Shown here: one piece after another, positions 23,970 to 35,050 of the stretch
Layout of the letters: the number at the start of each line of letters is the position of its first letter
Position numbering within the stretch: position 1 is the stretch's first letter
Source of the DNA: Elmis aenea
Taxonomy: Eukaryota; Arthropoda; Insecta; Coleoptera; Elmidae
Reading direction: 5' to 3'
DNA length: 64,000 bases
Assembly (NCBI GenBank): GCA_947652605.1
Contig: OX393576.1
Span: 12,426,575-12,490,574, forward strand
The notes under the pieces: generated by a model
Told to the model about the DNA's origin: nothing
Databases searched by the model: none
Seen by the model: only the letters and a program-made list of their open reading frames with translations
Made by a program: the position numbers and the translations under genes

Positions 23970-25437
23970 CAGGGTGTCCCAAACGCGAGTAAATGCATGG
24001 GGATCTCGCTTATCTTAAGAGCGACGAGGTCGGTTAAATAAGGACAAAGTTGCGAAATTAGACGCTCTTCAAATACCTGCAAAGAAAGTTTTCATAGCTG
24101 TCTTGGTTCAAAAATTATTGAAGAAAAACTGAAAAAATGGATTTTCGTTTTTTAGCCCTATTTCCAACTTTTTTTAAGATATCGACAATCTGGAAGCACT
24201 TCTCCATGGCAACTTTTTACGCTTTGTATTTTGAGATAACATAAAATTTCCAACAACGTTTCGTCTCTTCAGAAACATCATCAACTTCATTTTTTTAAAT
24301 ACGGCGTAAAAATGTTATCTCATAGTCGGATGGCATTTTGTCTTCTGATTTCAATCTAAAATGATATTTTACCATAAAAATTTGAGAAAAATTCATTTTG
24401 TCCAATATTTAATCAATTGATCTTATACAAAAACAAAACAATATTTTTGCTGTTCTGTTAAAACTGTCACTTTGATATTAATATGATCGTGATTAATGGT
24501 ATAATTTGCAACCAGCTAGAAATTTTTTGATGTCCTGTTTTTCTTTGTTTGTGAAAACCATTTTATTAAATTTGACAATCAACATTTTAAGGAATTCGAG
24601 AAATTAATGTCATCATATACACAAAATTTTGTTTTCTCATAACATGCTTTTTAATTTTCAACAGTTTACCTAATCCTTTATTAAAATTACAATATCATAT
24701 TTGTAACACCTTTTATTTTTCATAACTGACGAAAATTATTTTAACAATACTCCGCAATACACGAAGGAAAAGCGAATAAATAAGTTAATTAAATATTTAC
24801 TACCAGAACATAGTGAAAAAAAAAATTGTCAACAAAAGCACAAATATCTAAGAATTTTTAGCTGATGGTTGCAAATTATACAATTAATTAAGATCATATT
24901 AATGTCAAAGTGACAGTTTTACCAGAACAACAAAAAATTGTTTTGTTTTTTATTTTATTTATTTTTGTACAAGATCATTTGATAAAAAAATTAGACAAAA
25001 TGAATTTTTCTCAATTTTTTGTGGTAAAATATCATTTTAGATATTAAGTGTCATGTATCATTGAAATCAGAAGACAAAATGCTATCCAACTATGAGATAA
25101 CATTTTTTCGCCGTATTTAAAAAAATGAAATTGATGATGTTTCTAAAGAGACGAAACGTTGTTGGAAATTTTAGTTTGTCTCAAAATATAAAGCGTAAGA
25201 AGTTGCCATGGAGAAGTGCTTCCAGATATGTCGATATCTTAAAAAAAGTTAGGAAATAGGGCTAAAAAGAAAATCAATTTTTTCAGTTTTTCTTGAATAA
25301 TTTTTGAACTAAAGCAGCTATGAAAATTTTCTTTGCAGATGTTTGATGGGCATCTAATTTCGCAACTTTTCAACCAACCTCGTATCTCTTAAGATAAGCG
25401 AGATCACCATGCATTTACTCGAATTTGGGACACCCTG
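23970..25437. mobile_element. CAGGGTGTCCC fold-back element, uninterrupted
   Basis: A 1468-bp element with TA at 23968-23969 and 25438-25439. Long inverted arms (to about 24540, and from about 24850) contain GCATGGGGATCTCGCTTATC and its reverse complement. The central 300 bp is unique. It preserves the empty target site (24809-24815) of the insertion found in its relative at 48779-51498. Confidence 0.9.
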
Positions 25438-25441
25438 TATA

Positions 25442-26222
25442 CTGGGTGTATGTTCAACGTGATAAAAATGGAAATCTTGGAAACCGTTAGAGATAGAAGG
25501 ATGGTTAAATTGGCAAAGAAGTGTGCTTTTACTTGTTAAGTAAGATCTTCAAATGAAATCGTGTTCCTAAAAACAACTGAAAAACATAGTTTTCTTATTA
25601 TTTTTATAACTTTCCTATTATCGACATTAGAAATCAGAAATTTGGTGTTCCCAGGTTAGACAAAATGCTTATCAGAATTAACCCAACCTGCTTTTTTCTA
25701 AATCCTACAGTCAACTTTTATATTTCTTATGGATGCCTATCCTATTTTTATCCTATTAGTTGACTAGTTTTGTAATAAATACTATGACTAAAAACTATTA
25801 AAAATATGTACACATGTACAACTGTACAAGGGGCAAGTTTTCGGCAATTAATGAAGTTACAAGCAAGAATTTCAACTAAAATTGATCAACCTTTATAACA
25901 GAAATGTAACTTCGTTAATTTGTATTTGTTGTTTTTGGAATTTTTAGTGCTACATGCTTATACAAAAATTCAAAATTTTTAGTAGTAAATAGGCGGAACG
26001 CCTAACACAAAATTAATTAAATTAGCATGGATAAAATACAAATTTGCTTAGAAAATGTGTTTTAAGTTTTTTGAAATTTTAAAAATTAAGAAAAAGGAAC
26101 TCAAAAAGAAAATTAAAATCGGTTTATTTTCTTAAAATAAGTTCTGAGCTGGGAGAATTATGAAAAACTTTATTACAGCATCTAATTGTATCAAATTACG
26201 CCTCGAATCTGGTTCACCCTGT
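25442..26222. mobile_element. Decayed CAGGGTG-type element
   Basis: It starts ACTGGGTGTATGTTC immediately after the TA of the previous element and ends GGTTCACCCTGTAG. The left 90 bp is matched in reverse by 39640-39735 (GCTAATTTAACCAT, CTAACAGTTTCCAAGATT). Arms are poorly conserved. Confidence 0.55.
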
Positions 26223-26610
26223 AGTAAATAATTGAATTTGGGCTGCACTACCATTATTTTCAAAACAACTCATTAAATGCATCTGACCATCCAATTCACA
26301 CGTAATCAGTGTATCCTTCCTTCCAGGTTTATTAGAAAAAGAAAAAATTCTGTAATATCACAAAGACCGTACAATGAACCCTAATCATTTCCCAGAAAAC
26401 AACCTTTAACTAAATATCTCGAAACAGAAGTTTTTTAACTGATTTGGACCCTGAAATTTTGTAATCATCTACCTGGGGTTCACTCAACCCGGTACAAAAG
26501 CATCTCAAAATTTATTTACGAATTTACGTGGATATTCCAGCCCCGATTGCGTCCTATTTGCACTGAATTTTAATCGTGATTTTTTGCATTTTCTAGAATT
26601 TCTTAAAGAA

Positions 26611-26890
26611 TCATTTTTCACTTTCGGTTAGAGTAGTGGGTGATGTATTTTTGTGGCAACTTTGATCTCTATTTCTCTTTATCCGAAGGATAAAAAGTAA
26701 AAGCGACAGGGGTGCGTGAAATTTAGGTATTGTGAGAAAGGCTCTCAAAGATGCCGATATTAAATTATTTTTCTGTAGAGCGTTGACCTCTTGTAGTTGT
26801 GCAAATATCGTTGGGCGCCCTTTCCGCATTTTTGTTATCTGCAAGGTACGGTCCCACTGCAGTTCTAGTTTTTTATGATGTGTTTAGTTT
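26611..26890 (-). other. Unassigned open frame of about 93 codons
   Basis: The minus-strand frame reads through KMRKGRPTIFAQLQEVNALQ and FLTIPKFHAPLSLLLF. Composition is more protein-like than most frames here, but I see no splice support, family motif or neighbour evidence. It may be a transposon remnant. Confidence 0.2.
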
Positions 26891-27379
26891 TTTAAGTGTA
26901 TTATGAAAAGTGGCTAAGCACAATGGACTTCCGCATTCGAACAGGGAACCATAATAAATATAGATTTTTTTGTGTTGGTTTAGTATTCTTAGTAGGTGGT
27001 GGAAGTTTTGGTACATATTTTTTTAAATAACGTGCCTCTAAAATTCAGTTACCACAAATTTGCAAATATAGGCAGCAAGAAAGTCCTGTTCAAAAATGGG
27101 GTCTAATTTTTGCGTTTTTCTCTGGAACCGTTTAACATATTTTCAAAAAATTTGCACCATTTTACTTGCGAAGGATGCGCATTGGAAAAAAGACAAATTT
27201 GGATTTTATCATTGACGGTTAAATGACCAACGCGATCACAAAAATGACCGTTATTTACCTTTTTTTTGGTTTTTCACTTTTTTTTTTTGTAAATTATCAA
27301 TGGCATCAATGCAAAACATTTATTTTTGATGTTCTTGATGCAATAAACACAGCCTCGATCAGATTCTAGCGAAAATTTC

Positions 27380-27822
27380 CATCACCTGTCAAATTTGCGT
27401 TTTCAACCAATCACGAATCTTAAATGTTCTAGAGACTACTAATAGGAGCATTATTACACGGTAATAATTTTACATTTCACTGTCAGATGTTGATACACCT
27501 GTCAAATTTGTTTTTGACCTATAACGAACTCAGATTTCCTAGAAATGACCAATGAACATAATCATACACTGATAATATCCTTTTCGCAACTAACAGATTT
27601 TCATGTGTTTATTGGTCGTTTCTAAGAAATCTGAGTTTGTGATTGATCGAAAATATAAATTTGGAGAGGGAATTAAATATTTTGGTCTTGATAATTTTTT
27701 GACGAATTTCGGCGACTAGTAGCGTTACTTCAATATAGATTAAACCACACCCCTGCCGCACACTTTGACAGTACTTGTAAAATTTGACATAACAAACATT
27801 TAATTTGACAGGTAGGTTAGGT
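27380..27822. repeat. Cluster of CACCTGTCAAATTTG repeats, direct and inverted
   Basis: CACCTGTCAAATTTG starts near 27383 and 27497 as direct copies about 115 bp apart. The second is mirrored by 27603-27663 (AGAAATCTGAGTTTG...), and a further inverted end AATTTGACAGGTA lies near 27808. This looks like nested or duplicated ends of one short element. Confidence 0.6.
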
Positions 27823-27919
27823 GAAGGAAATTTTCTGACAAAATATAAGTCGCGCATTGCAAATAATCTATAATTTTTTTTTGACAAATCTTCACTCATG
27901 CAAGTTGAATCAGAAAAAA

Positions 27920-29445
27920 TCACTCGTGCACTTTGTGCACTCGTGTTTTTTTCAGCTCAACTTGTATTCGAGCATATTTACAAAAAATTATCGATAATAA
28001 TAAACTTGTTATATTACTACTAAAAATATACCGTGAGCCTCTTTTGAGAGAATTAAAAAAATAGTCTGTAAAAAGCAATATTCGCCCTTTCATATTATTT
28101 AGTTCTTGACCTGTAATTTGAGGTTTAATTTTCGATTTTCAATGTACGAAATTGTTGTACCTTAAAGTCTTTTCACATGTATTACTCCCTTCTTATTTTG
28201 CATGCGTTTAGATACATCAAACATCGCACTGTTTTGAAAGAATTGTTTTGTACCTGTGCAATTCGAGCAGAACGAATTTTATGTAACCATGTATTAAGAC
28301 TTTGAATGCGAAAGAATTACTATGTGGACAAAGAGCAGCTTTACCTTTCGAATATTTAAGAAAATAGTTGCAAAATCTAAATGCATAATGGGTTCACCTT
28401 TCAGGTATGGGTAAAGGAATATTTGTGATGCTTTCATTCTTGACCAGGTAAATATATGAAATCCAAAAACGGGCGATAGTCGTTCTCTAGCTTCGTCCCA
28501 TCTTAACATTCTGGCTTTAAAAGTGAAAAAGGATACACCGACGATCATCCAAGCCGATTCAAATGGAGTATACCTGTGTTATTGCATTGAAAGGACTAGA
28601 TTTATGTAAGATTTTGTATAATACTTTGGATCTTTGCACGTGGGAACGCAAATATGTAGGAAATGGGTTGGATATAAGATGGACAGCGGTTGACGTTCCA
28701 CAATGTTAGAGTTATTGATTGAATTCGATGAATTGCAAAACGTGGGAAGAACGCAAATATAGATTTAGGATAAACCAAAATAAATATGATTTTAATTGAA
28801 TGAGATTTGGTTTTCTCCCTAGCAACCGTATGTGCGTTATTCAATTTTTTCACTGCAACACGAAGTTAGTTAGCACTGACTTTGCAACCCCTTTGTTAGT
28901 TAATTTAAGCATGGGATAGCACCCAACTGGAAAAATAATCGTACTTTTTTTATATCCATTAATCGTAACTTGATACTCAACTCAAACACGACTAAAATAT
29001 TCACGTTTGTTTTCTTTAAATCAACAGAGCACTAATAAACCTTTAAGGACTTTGTAGAAAAAAGGCACAACTAGAGAAGGATCAAAGTGATCTTGTTTAT
29101 ATGGCCGGTTCTAGTTTTCGCACTCTCCTCAATATAAGTAATCCTTGATGTAAATAATCCTTTATTGAAGCAACTAGAACTATTAAACGCAGGTTTAGTG
29201 TAAATATATGTGTATGTGACACAGTTACATATCCAGCTTACACATAGATATACAAGGGCCAAGTTGAATTTACTAAGACTAAAATACGGTTAATATTTTG
29301 CAAGATTATGTTTTTAAATTTGTTCAAAGTAATCCCCTCCTTAAATAATCCAAACCGGTCCTCTTTCGGAATACTTGCAAAATAATCGTGATGATGGATG
29401 ACATATTAAAAAAAGTAAACCATACAACAAAGGGAGTACAACACC
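27920..29445. other. No gene recognised
   Basis: Two minus frames (28294-28548, 28602-28853) and a small plus segment with splice-like borders (28399-28448) were examined; none has a recognisable product or matching phase. Confidence 0.4.
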
Positions 29446-29605
29446 CAGGGCCGAATTAACCAATAAACAAAAAAAAACAAATGTCTAGGGCTCGTAATTC
29501 AGAGGGCGCGAATAAAATTATAATCAATAAGAAAATCGCAAAATTTGCAAAGACTCTAGAAATGGGGCCCAAACGCAAAATGTTGTCTAGGGCCCGCTAA
29601 AGGCT

Positions 29606-30348
29606 GGGTCCAAGAACAGTCTTCGCCCACAATTCTTCGCTCACAATTCTTCGCCCACAATTCTTCGCCCACAATTCTTTACCCAAAATTCTTAGCCCCT
29701 ACAATTCTTCGCTCACAATTCTTCGCCCACAATTCTTCGCCCACGATTCTTCGCCCACAATTCTTCACCCACAATTCTTCGCCTACACAATTCTTCGCCG
29801 CCACAATTTTTCGCCGCATACAAGCATAGGTATCACAAATTTTATTTGTAAATGTGATTGTTTTTATTTATAACGTAATTTTTACAGATTATTTTACATT
29901 AGCCCAAAGTTGTTTCTTGTATATTTTCTTCTTATTTTAATATTATGTTTAAAAATTGCTACATAAATAGCTTATGTTTTGATTTTCAATCTTGTTTATG
30001 TTAAAGTACGAATAAAAATTCAATTAACCTAACCTAACCTGACACATCCTAACCTAATGTAAAATAATCTGTAAAAATTACGTTATAAATAAAAACAATC
30101 ACATTTACAAACAAAATTTGTGATATGCTTGTATCCGGCGAAAAATTGTGGCGACGAAGAATTGTGGCGGCGAAGAATTATGACGGCGAAGAATTGTGGG
30201 CGAAGAATTGTTGGCGAAGAATTGTGGCCGAAGAATTGTGGCCGAAGAATTGTGGCCGAAGAATTGTGGCCGAAGAATTGTGGCCGAAGAATTGTGGGCG
30301 AAGAATTGTGTGGGCTAAGAATTGTAGGCGAAGAATGTTCCGGACACG
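29606..30348. mobile_element. Fold-back with GAATTGTGG sub-repeats, copy 3
   Basis: The longest copy, 743 bp, flanked by a perfect 9-bp duplication CTAAAGGCT (29597-29605 and 30349-30357). More than ten terminal units lie on each side. It is inserted in a hAT-like short element (29446-30369). The frames at 30120-30371 and 30125-30352 merely translate the units. Confidence 0.9.
30026..30057. repeat. Degenerate (CCTAA)n in fold-back copy 3
   Basis: Three to five CCTAA units broken by GACACAT, at the same internal position as in copy 1, so they belong to the element. Confidence 0.75.
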
Positions 30349-31450
30349 CTAAAGGCTTAATCGGGCACTAAGTACACCTAGGTTATAGAAAATTAGTGCT
30401 AATTAGAATGTATGAACTCGTGCAAGCAGATGGTTTAATCCTATTTGGAAAAATTGTAAAGGAAAAAATGAAACCCCTCAACTGAGGTGGTTCGGGCATG
30501 TGATGCGAATGAAAGTTGAAAAAACAGTTAAGGTGATATGGGAGATGGATGTAGGAAAAAGAAATAGACGCTGACGAGCCTATAAAACGTAAAATAATAT
30601 CTCCCTATTTTACTAAGAAAAAAAAAGAAACCAAGCCAGAAAGAAAGCGACGGGCAGAAGACACCGCTGAGAAGAGGCTTTCGGATTATAATAATAAAAA
30701 TCCAAGATTTTGTAAATTATTGGACTGTGAAAAAGATAATTTAAAAGTAAGAGCTGCAATAATCATTTTTAAGGTAATTTCAATGTTATATTGTACAGAT
30801 TTAAATTATAAACAGCAAGTTTATGCGGTTTATATCTTTCTTCGAATAAAAGTTAAATTATGAAGAATTAATCTGAGGTTTATGAGCATTTAACATGTTA
30901 TAAAGAATAATAAAATAGTATAGATTTTACAAATCTCTTGTTATATTCTTCCTCACGTGTGCTTTGAATTTTTATCCCCATTACGACATCTGTATCACAG
31001 CCGTTGACAGAATTACGATAAAAGAATTTGGTTTATTTGCTCCCTTTTCTCCTATTGCAAAAGTTTGAAATATCCTGTTGAAAGTTTTGCATTGTATATA
31101 GGCTCGTTTTCTCTTTCAAGGATGGTGCGTAAATTTTTAAATCTTCTACGCCGTTTAGTACCCACGCGTAAGGCATTAGCGAAATAATGCCGAACACGAT
31201 GCAGCACTTTTCACTCCTAATTTGCTTTATGCGGGAGTTTTATCCTTTTTACCTCAAATAAACGCCCAAATAAATATAATACAGCTTTCGTGATCCTTAT
31301 TATTTCGATATAATTTTATTCGCCGTCTTTGTATGAATATTTTTGTGGTTTATTTTGATAATCTATATTTTTTCACGTCGATATTACAATCTAATGAACG
31401 TGAAATATTCAATTATAATCTAATATTTGACTTATATTGCTTTTTTACAG

Positions 31451-31529
31451 GCTGATTCCTGCTACAGAGCTAATCACCGACACTGGAATACGATCTTCTA
31501 TACCCGAATTTAATCCCCTTATAATTTAG
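31451..31529 (+). CDS. Candidate terminal coding exon, unknown protein
   Basis: Seen: a strong acceptor (TATTGCTTTTTTACAG ending at 31450). Its first base G completes the AG left by the donor at 18783, giving arginine. Twenty-five codons follow, ending LITDTGIRSSIPEFNPLII, and the stop TAG is at 31527-31529. AATAAA lies 72 bp beyond the stop at 31601-31606, a normal spacing for a short 3-prime untranslated region. A donor-like AG|GTAGGTG overlaps the stop codon, so an alternative is a non-terminal or untranslated exon. Joined with the two upstream candidates the protein would be 67 residues from the ATG at 13543. The upstream intron is 12.7 kb and crowded with transposons. Function unknown. 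Confidence 0.45.
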
Positions 31530-31600
31530 GTAGGTGAATATTTTTGTAAAACAGTAAGAGGAAGTTTACTTAAGTTAAAATTCGTAATAGTCTTCATTTT

Positions 31601-31606
31601 AATAAA
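31601..31606 (+). terminator. Candidate polyadenylation signal AATAAA
   Basis: A canonical AATAAA lies 72 bp after the TAG that ends the candidate terminal exon. Such hexamers are frequent in AT-rich DNA, so it supports the gene model only together with the exon signals. Confidence 0.35.
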
Positions 31607-31849
31607 ACTTGTAAAAGAAAACGCTTAGAAAATCCCTAATAATATCAGTCCTGCTAACTTTATCGGGCCTTGTCGATAAAATCCTATCTTATACAACCAA
31701 ATACATTAAAAGGGAAGATGAAAAGTAACCGGAAGCCTGTTAAAGAACAGTAATCTTGAATAAACAGTAACATGAAGGTTTTCAGAATTCTCACTTAATA
31801 AAAATTAAAGATATTTTTTTGGAAAACGACTAAAAAACTACCTAAATAT

Positions 31850-33591
31850 CGGTACGCGACAACTGGGCGACGGTCAACTGAGCGACGGTCAACTGGGCGA
31901 CGTGCCAACTGGGCGACGGTCAACTGGGCGACAGGAACTTAAATATTTTTGAACTCTCATCTTAGCACACCATTTTATAGATTGTTTTTGTAAATATTGG
32001 TTAAATATACTTACTTATTTTTGTAGAACTATATCGTACATCGAAATTTGTAGAATCATTTACGAAAGATATGATCAAAATATATATAAGCAATACTCGT
32101 AAATAGTCTATTATACAGGGTGTGTAAAAATTGGCGGAAGCGCTACACGTGGCGATGTTCTTCGTCAAATTCTAAGTCGAAAATCTTTATACGAAAATGT
32201 TGTACCATGCTTGCTGTGTCTGCAAGAGGTCCTCAAAGTTTTGACATTTAGTCCTTTAATAAGCGTTATTATTTAATACTTGCAAATGAAAAAGCTGCAA
32301 TTTGGAATAAAAATAAATTTCGAATAGTATTTTTTCCTAGATATTGTTCTTCCTTTCAAAAATTGGTTTTGAAAATATGTAAATCACTGATTTGAAAGAA
32401 AATAATACATATGGCAAGATTGTCATTAGTTGTCATCTCTGTTTTTCTCGTAATTATTTCTAGTTTGTGTTTTACCATACCCAAAAGTTTGCAGCTATGC
32501 TTACGAACTGAAGGCTTTCAGTTCGAACAAAAATTGTAAATACCTAAGTAAAAATTGCTGATAAAAAAATGTCCAAACGCAAATTAATGTATGCAATGTT
32601 GCCAATTTTTTTTTTCTTTAAATGGTTTCTGAGGCCATAGGAAGCATGGTACAACATTTTTGTATCAAGATTTTCGACTTAGAATTTTACGAGAAGATCG
32701 TCACGTGTAGCGCTTCCGCCAATTTATACACACCCTGTATATTTAAAATTTCTTTTCGAATTATTAACGAGCACCAAATTAAGTTACTATGTCAAATTTA
32801 AACCTAAAAACTCTAAATGTTATTATACGCAAGATTCCCACGTTTAAACTTAAATTTCAAACACCCGGCCGGTATATTTGATATGTGCTAATATGTTTGT
32901 TAGTTACAAAATAATATTAATAAATGACATCATTTATTTGATCTATTATTTAGTTTCCCAGCTAATAGACTATCTACGAGGTACTGCTTATAATATTAAC
33001 TAAAGGGAGTTAGGTAAACACAAGGAATGTCAATTTTTATTATATATTTACAATTCGATCTTAAAGAGTTTAAAGTCTACTGTTTTTTTGTTCATAGAGC
33101 TGCATCAACCAAACTTTATTTTACTATGGACCATATTATTGAAAATTAATTTTAATCAATGAATGCAAAAAATGATTTTCATTTAATCTATAATAATTAG
33201 TTATTCTAATGTTATATACTTTTTTGTTTTAATGTAAATATGTTTGTTAATTACAAAATAATATTGATAAATGAATGAAAACACTGTATTTTTCTCTTTA
33301 TTCTAATATTGTGCAATCATCCTTCTTCATTTTTAAATTATTTTCGGACCACGTTTTTTGATCATATCTTTCGTAAATGATTCTACAAATTTCGATGTAC
33401 GATATAGTTCTACAAAATTAAGTAAGTATATTTAACCAATATTTAGAAAAACAATCAGTAAAATTGTGTGCTAAGATGAGAGTTCAAAAATATTTAAGTT
33501 CCTGTCGCCCAGTTGACCGTCGCCCAGTTGGCACGTCGCCCAGTTGACCGTCGCGTCGCCCAGTTGACCGTCGCCCAGTTGACCGTGTCCG
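31850..33591. mobile_element. Fold-back with GGGCGACGGTCAACT sub-repeats
   Basis: Both ends carry about five tandem 15-bp units (GGGCGACGGTCAACT on the left, its reverse complement on the right), followed inward by about 180 bp of inverted sequence (TACATCGAAATTTGTAGAAT and mirror). The interior holds the insertion 32116-32737, a decayed arm of the 14.5-kb family and a 37-bp direct repeat (32891-32927, 33238-33274). No clear target duplication is seen. Confidence 0.85.
32116..32737. mobile_element. 622-bp CAGGGTGTGTAAAAATTGG element, copy 1
   Basis: Inverted ends CAGGGTGTGTAAAAATTGGC with TA on both sides. It is inserted inside the sub-repeat fold-back at 31850-33591. Almost identical to 59097-59703 except for small indels. 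Confidence 0.92.
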
Positions 33592-34774
33592 CTGACAGAT
33601 GACGGCGTATGCTGTTAGCGGTGGAAATGTACTTGCATAATTCTGTACATATTTTAAATAATCTTTTTTTTGTGCGATTGTAATGTTTTATTTATAAATT
33701 TAAACATTGATTTATTATTAATTACATAACGTGTACCATATCATATATGTATTTATTTTATTAATACATAGTATAATTGACAGCAATTCAGTAACAGTAT
33801 CAACACGAAAATATTAGGTTATAAACTACCTGACAGTTAACAACCTAAAGACCTCTACGTCACTACCCTTAGCGGGGAAGCCATAATCTCTCAGAACTAT
33901 TCAGACACGCATATGCGCTTTCCGTTCTGCTTAATGCAAATGATCTTTTTCGTACGCTGTAGCGGCCGAAAAAACTTTTTCGACCGTTGTTAAGGATAGG
34001 ACCGGAAATGCAGTACTTTATGGTTGCTAACGCGTCCGTCAGACAACTGTTTCTAGTACGATCGCACAAAAATTATTTTTTAAGCCTTCATATCAAGGCA
34101 GAATTTTCTTTTAAATTTACATGGCTCAACAATTTTGTAATTTGTAGGCTTTATTATGAGTTATTTTATTAAAAAAAATTTTGCATTGTGTTAGTTATCA
34201 ATACTCAAGCAAACATAAACAATGATGTGAACTCAACACATCCTACACTGAATGAAAAACCATCTTGTAACCCAATAACACCAAATATCAAATATCTGTG
34301 AGGTCTTTGCCCTCTAAAATTCAAAGATAACTTCCCACCCCCAGCCCTAGGAAGACCATCGGTTAGGTTCTCCAAATAAATGCAAGAGAGGTTATATTTC
34401 CAATTGTAGACATCGTCATTCGGTGACCGGCACCATGACTAAATGAATACAGGTAAAAATGTTAGCAGGTAAACCTGGTGACCTAATGTTACGTGCTAAA
34501 ACACATTTAGCTCCAAATATTTTTAAAAAAAAACAGCAGATTCGTTGCTATAATAACAATTCAAAATAACAATATAAAACACTTGTCTTATAACTTTGGA
34601 AGTGGCTCTAGGTCACTTATTTTTCAGGGTGTGATCGTAAATAACAGAAAAAACAACAATATTTCGAAACACATGCATATTTATTCCTCCATAAAACGTT
34701 CCCACGGCTGTTATGTTCCAAAATTTGCAAAACACGGCCGGCTCTCATGTTGTTTACTTTCAGTTTATCTAAGG
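33592..34774. other. No gene recognised
   Basis: AT-rich. A CpG-containing stretch at 33860-34060 has overlapping frames on both strands, neither protein-like. Confidence 0.4.
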
Positions 34775-35050
34775 GTGAACGACCATTGGTTTGATTGCAG
34801 AAGGGTTGCAAAATATTGCAAGGGTTACAGTACAATAACATCAGAAGGGTTGAACGAACCAATAGACAGGTAGAAAATCCTTTCCATTTCAACTGTAAAT
34901 GAAACAGAAAGGGTTAGCGGTAAGCGATAAGTGTATAATACAAAAAGGTTCATGTGCAGTGAAAGGGTAAAGTTGCCCCGAGGGATACAGAAAGGGTTAG
35001 AGTAAAGGGCGTTGAACTAACCAATAGCAAAGGGTTAAGGGTGTGTCTGT
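34775..35050. promoter_or_regulatory. Cluster of AGGGTT motifs, possible regulatory module
   Basis: Six AGGGTT (34802, 34821, 34846, 34910, 34993, 35031) and two close variants occur in 250 bp. The context TTGAAC-GAACCAATAG is duplicated near 34850 and 35012. No transposon ends. The binding factor is unknown to me. Confidence 0.3.

Larger units (their letters stand above)
29446..30369. mobile_element. hAT-like short element split by fold-back copy 3
   Basis: Left end CAGGGCCGAATTAACC with inner CTAGGGCCCGCTAAAGG. After the 743-bp insertion the DNA resumes GGCTTAATCGGGCACT. Without the insertion it would be about 170 bp. Confidence 0.6.

Noticed and set aside
28399..28448. Plus-strand micro-exon with acceptor CCTTTCAG and donor GTAAAT
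   Set aside because: Its phase does not fit the candidate gene (a stop arises after two codons in the needed frame), and the opposite strand is equally open.
31850..31935. Short regularly spaced units as a CRISPR array
   Set aside because: The units are contiguous 15-bp tandem repeats with no unique spacers, mirrored at the other end of a transposon, in eukaryotic DNA.
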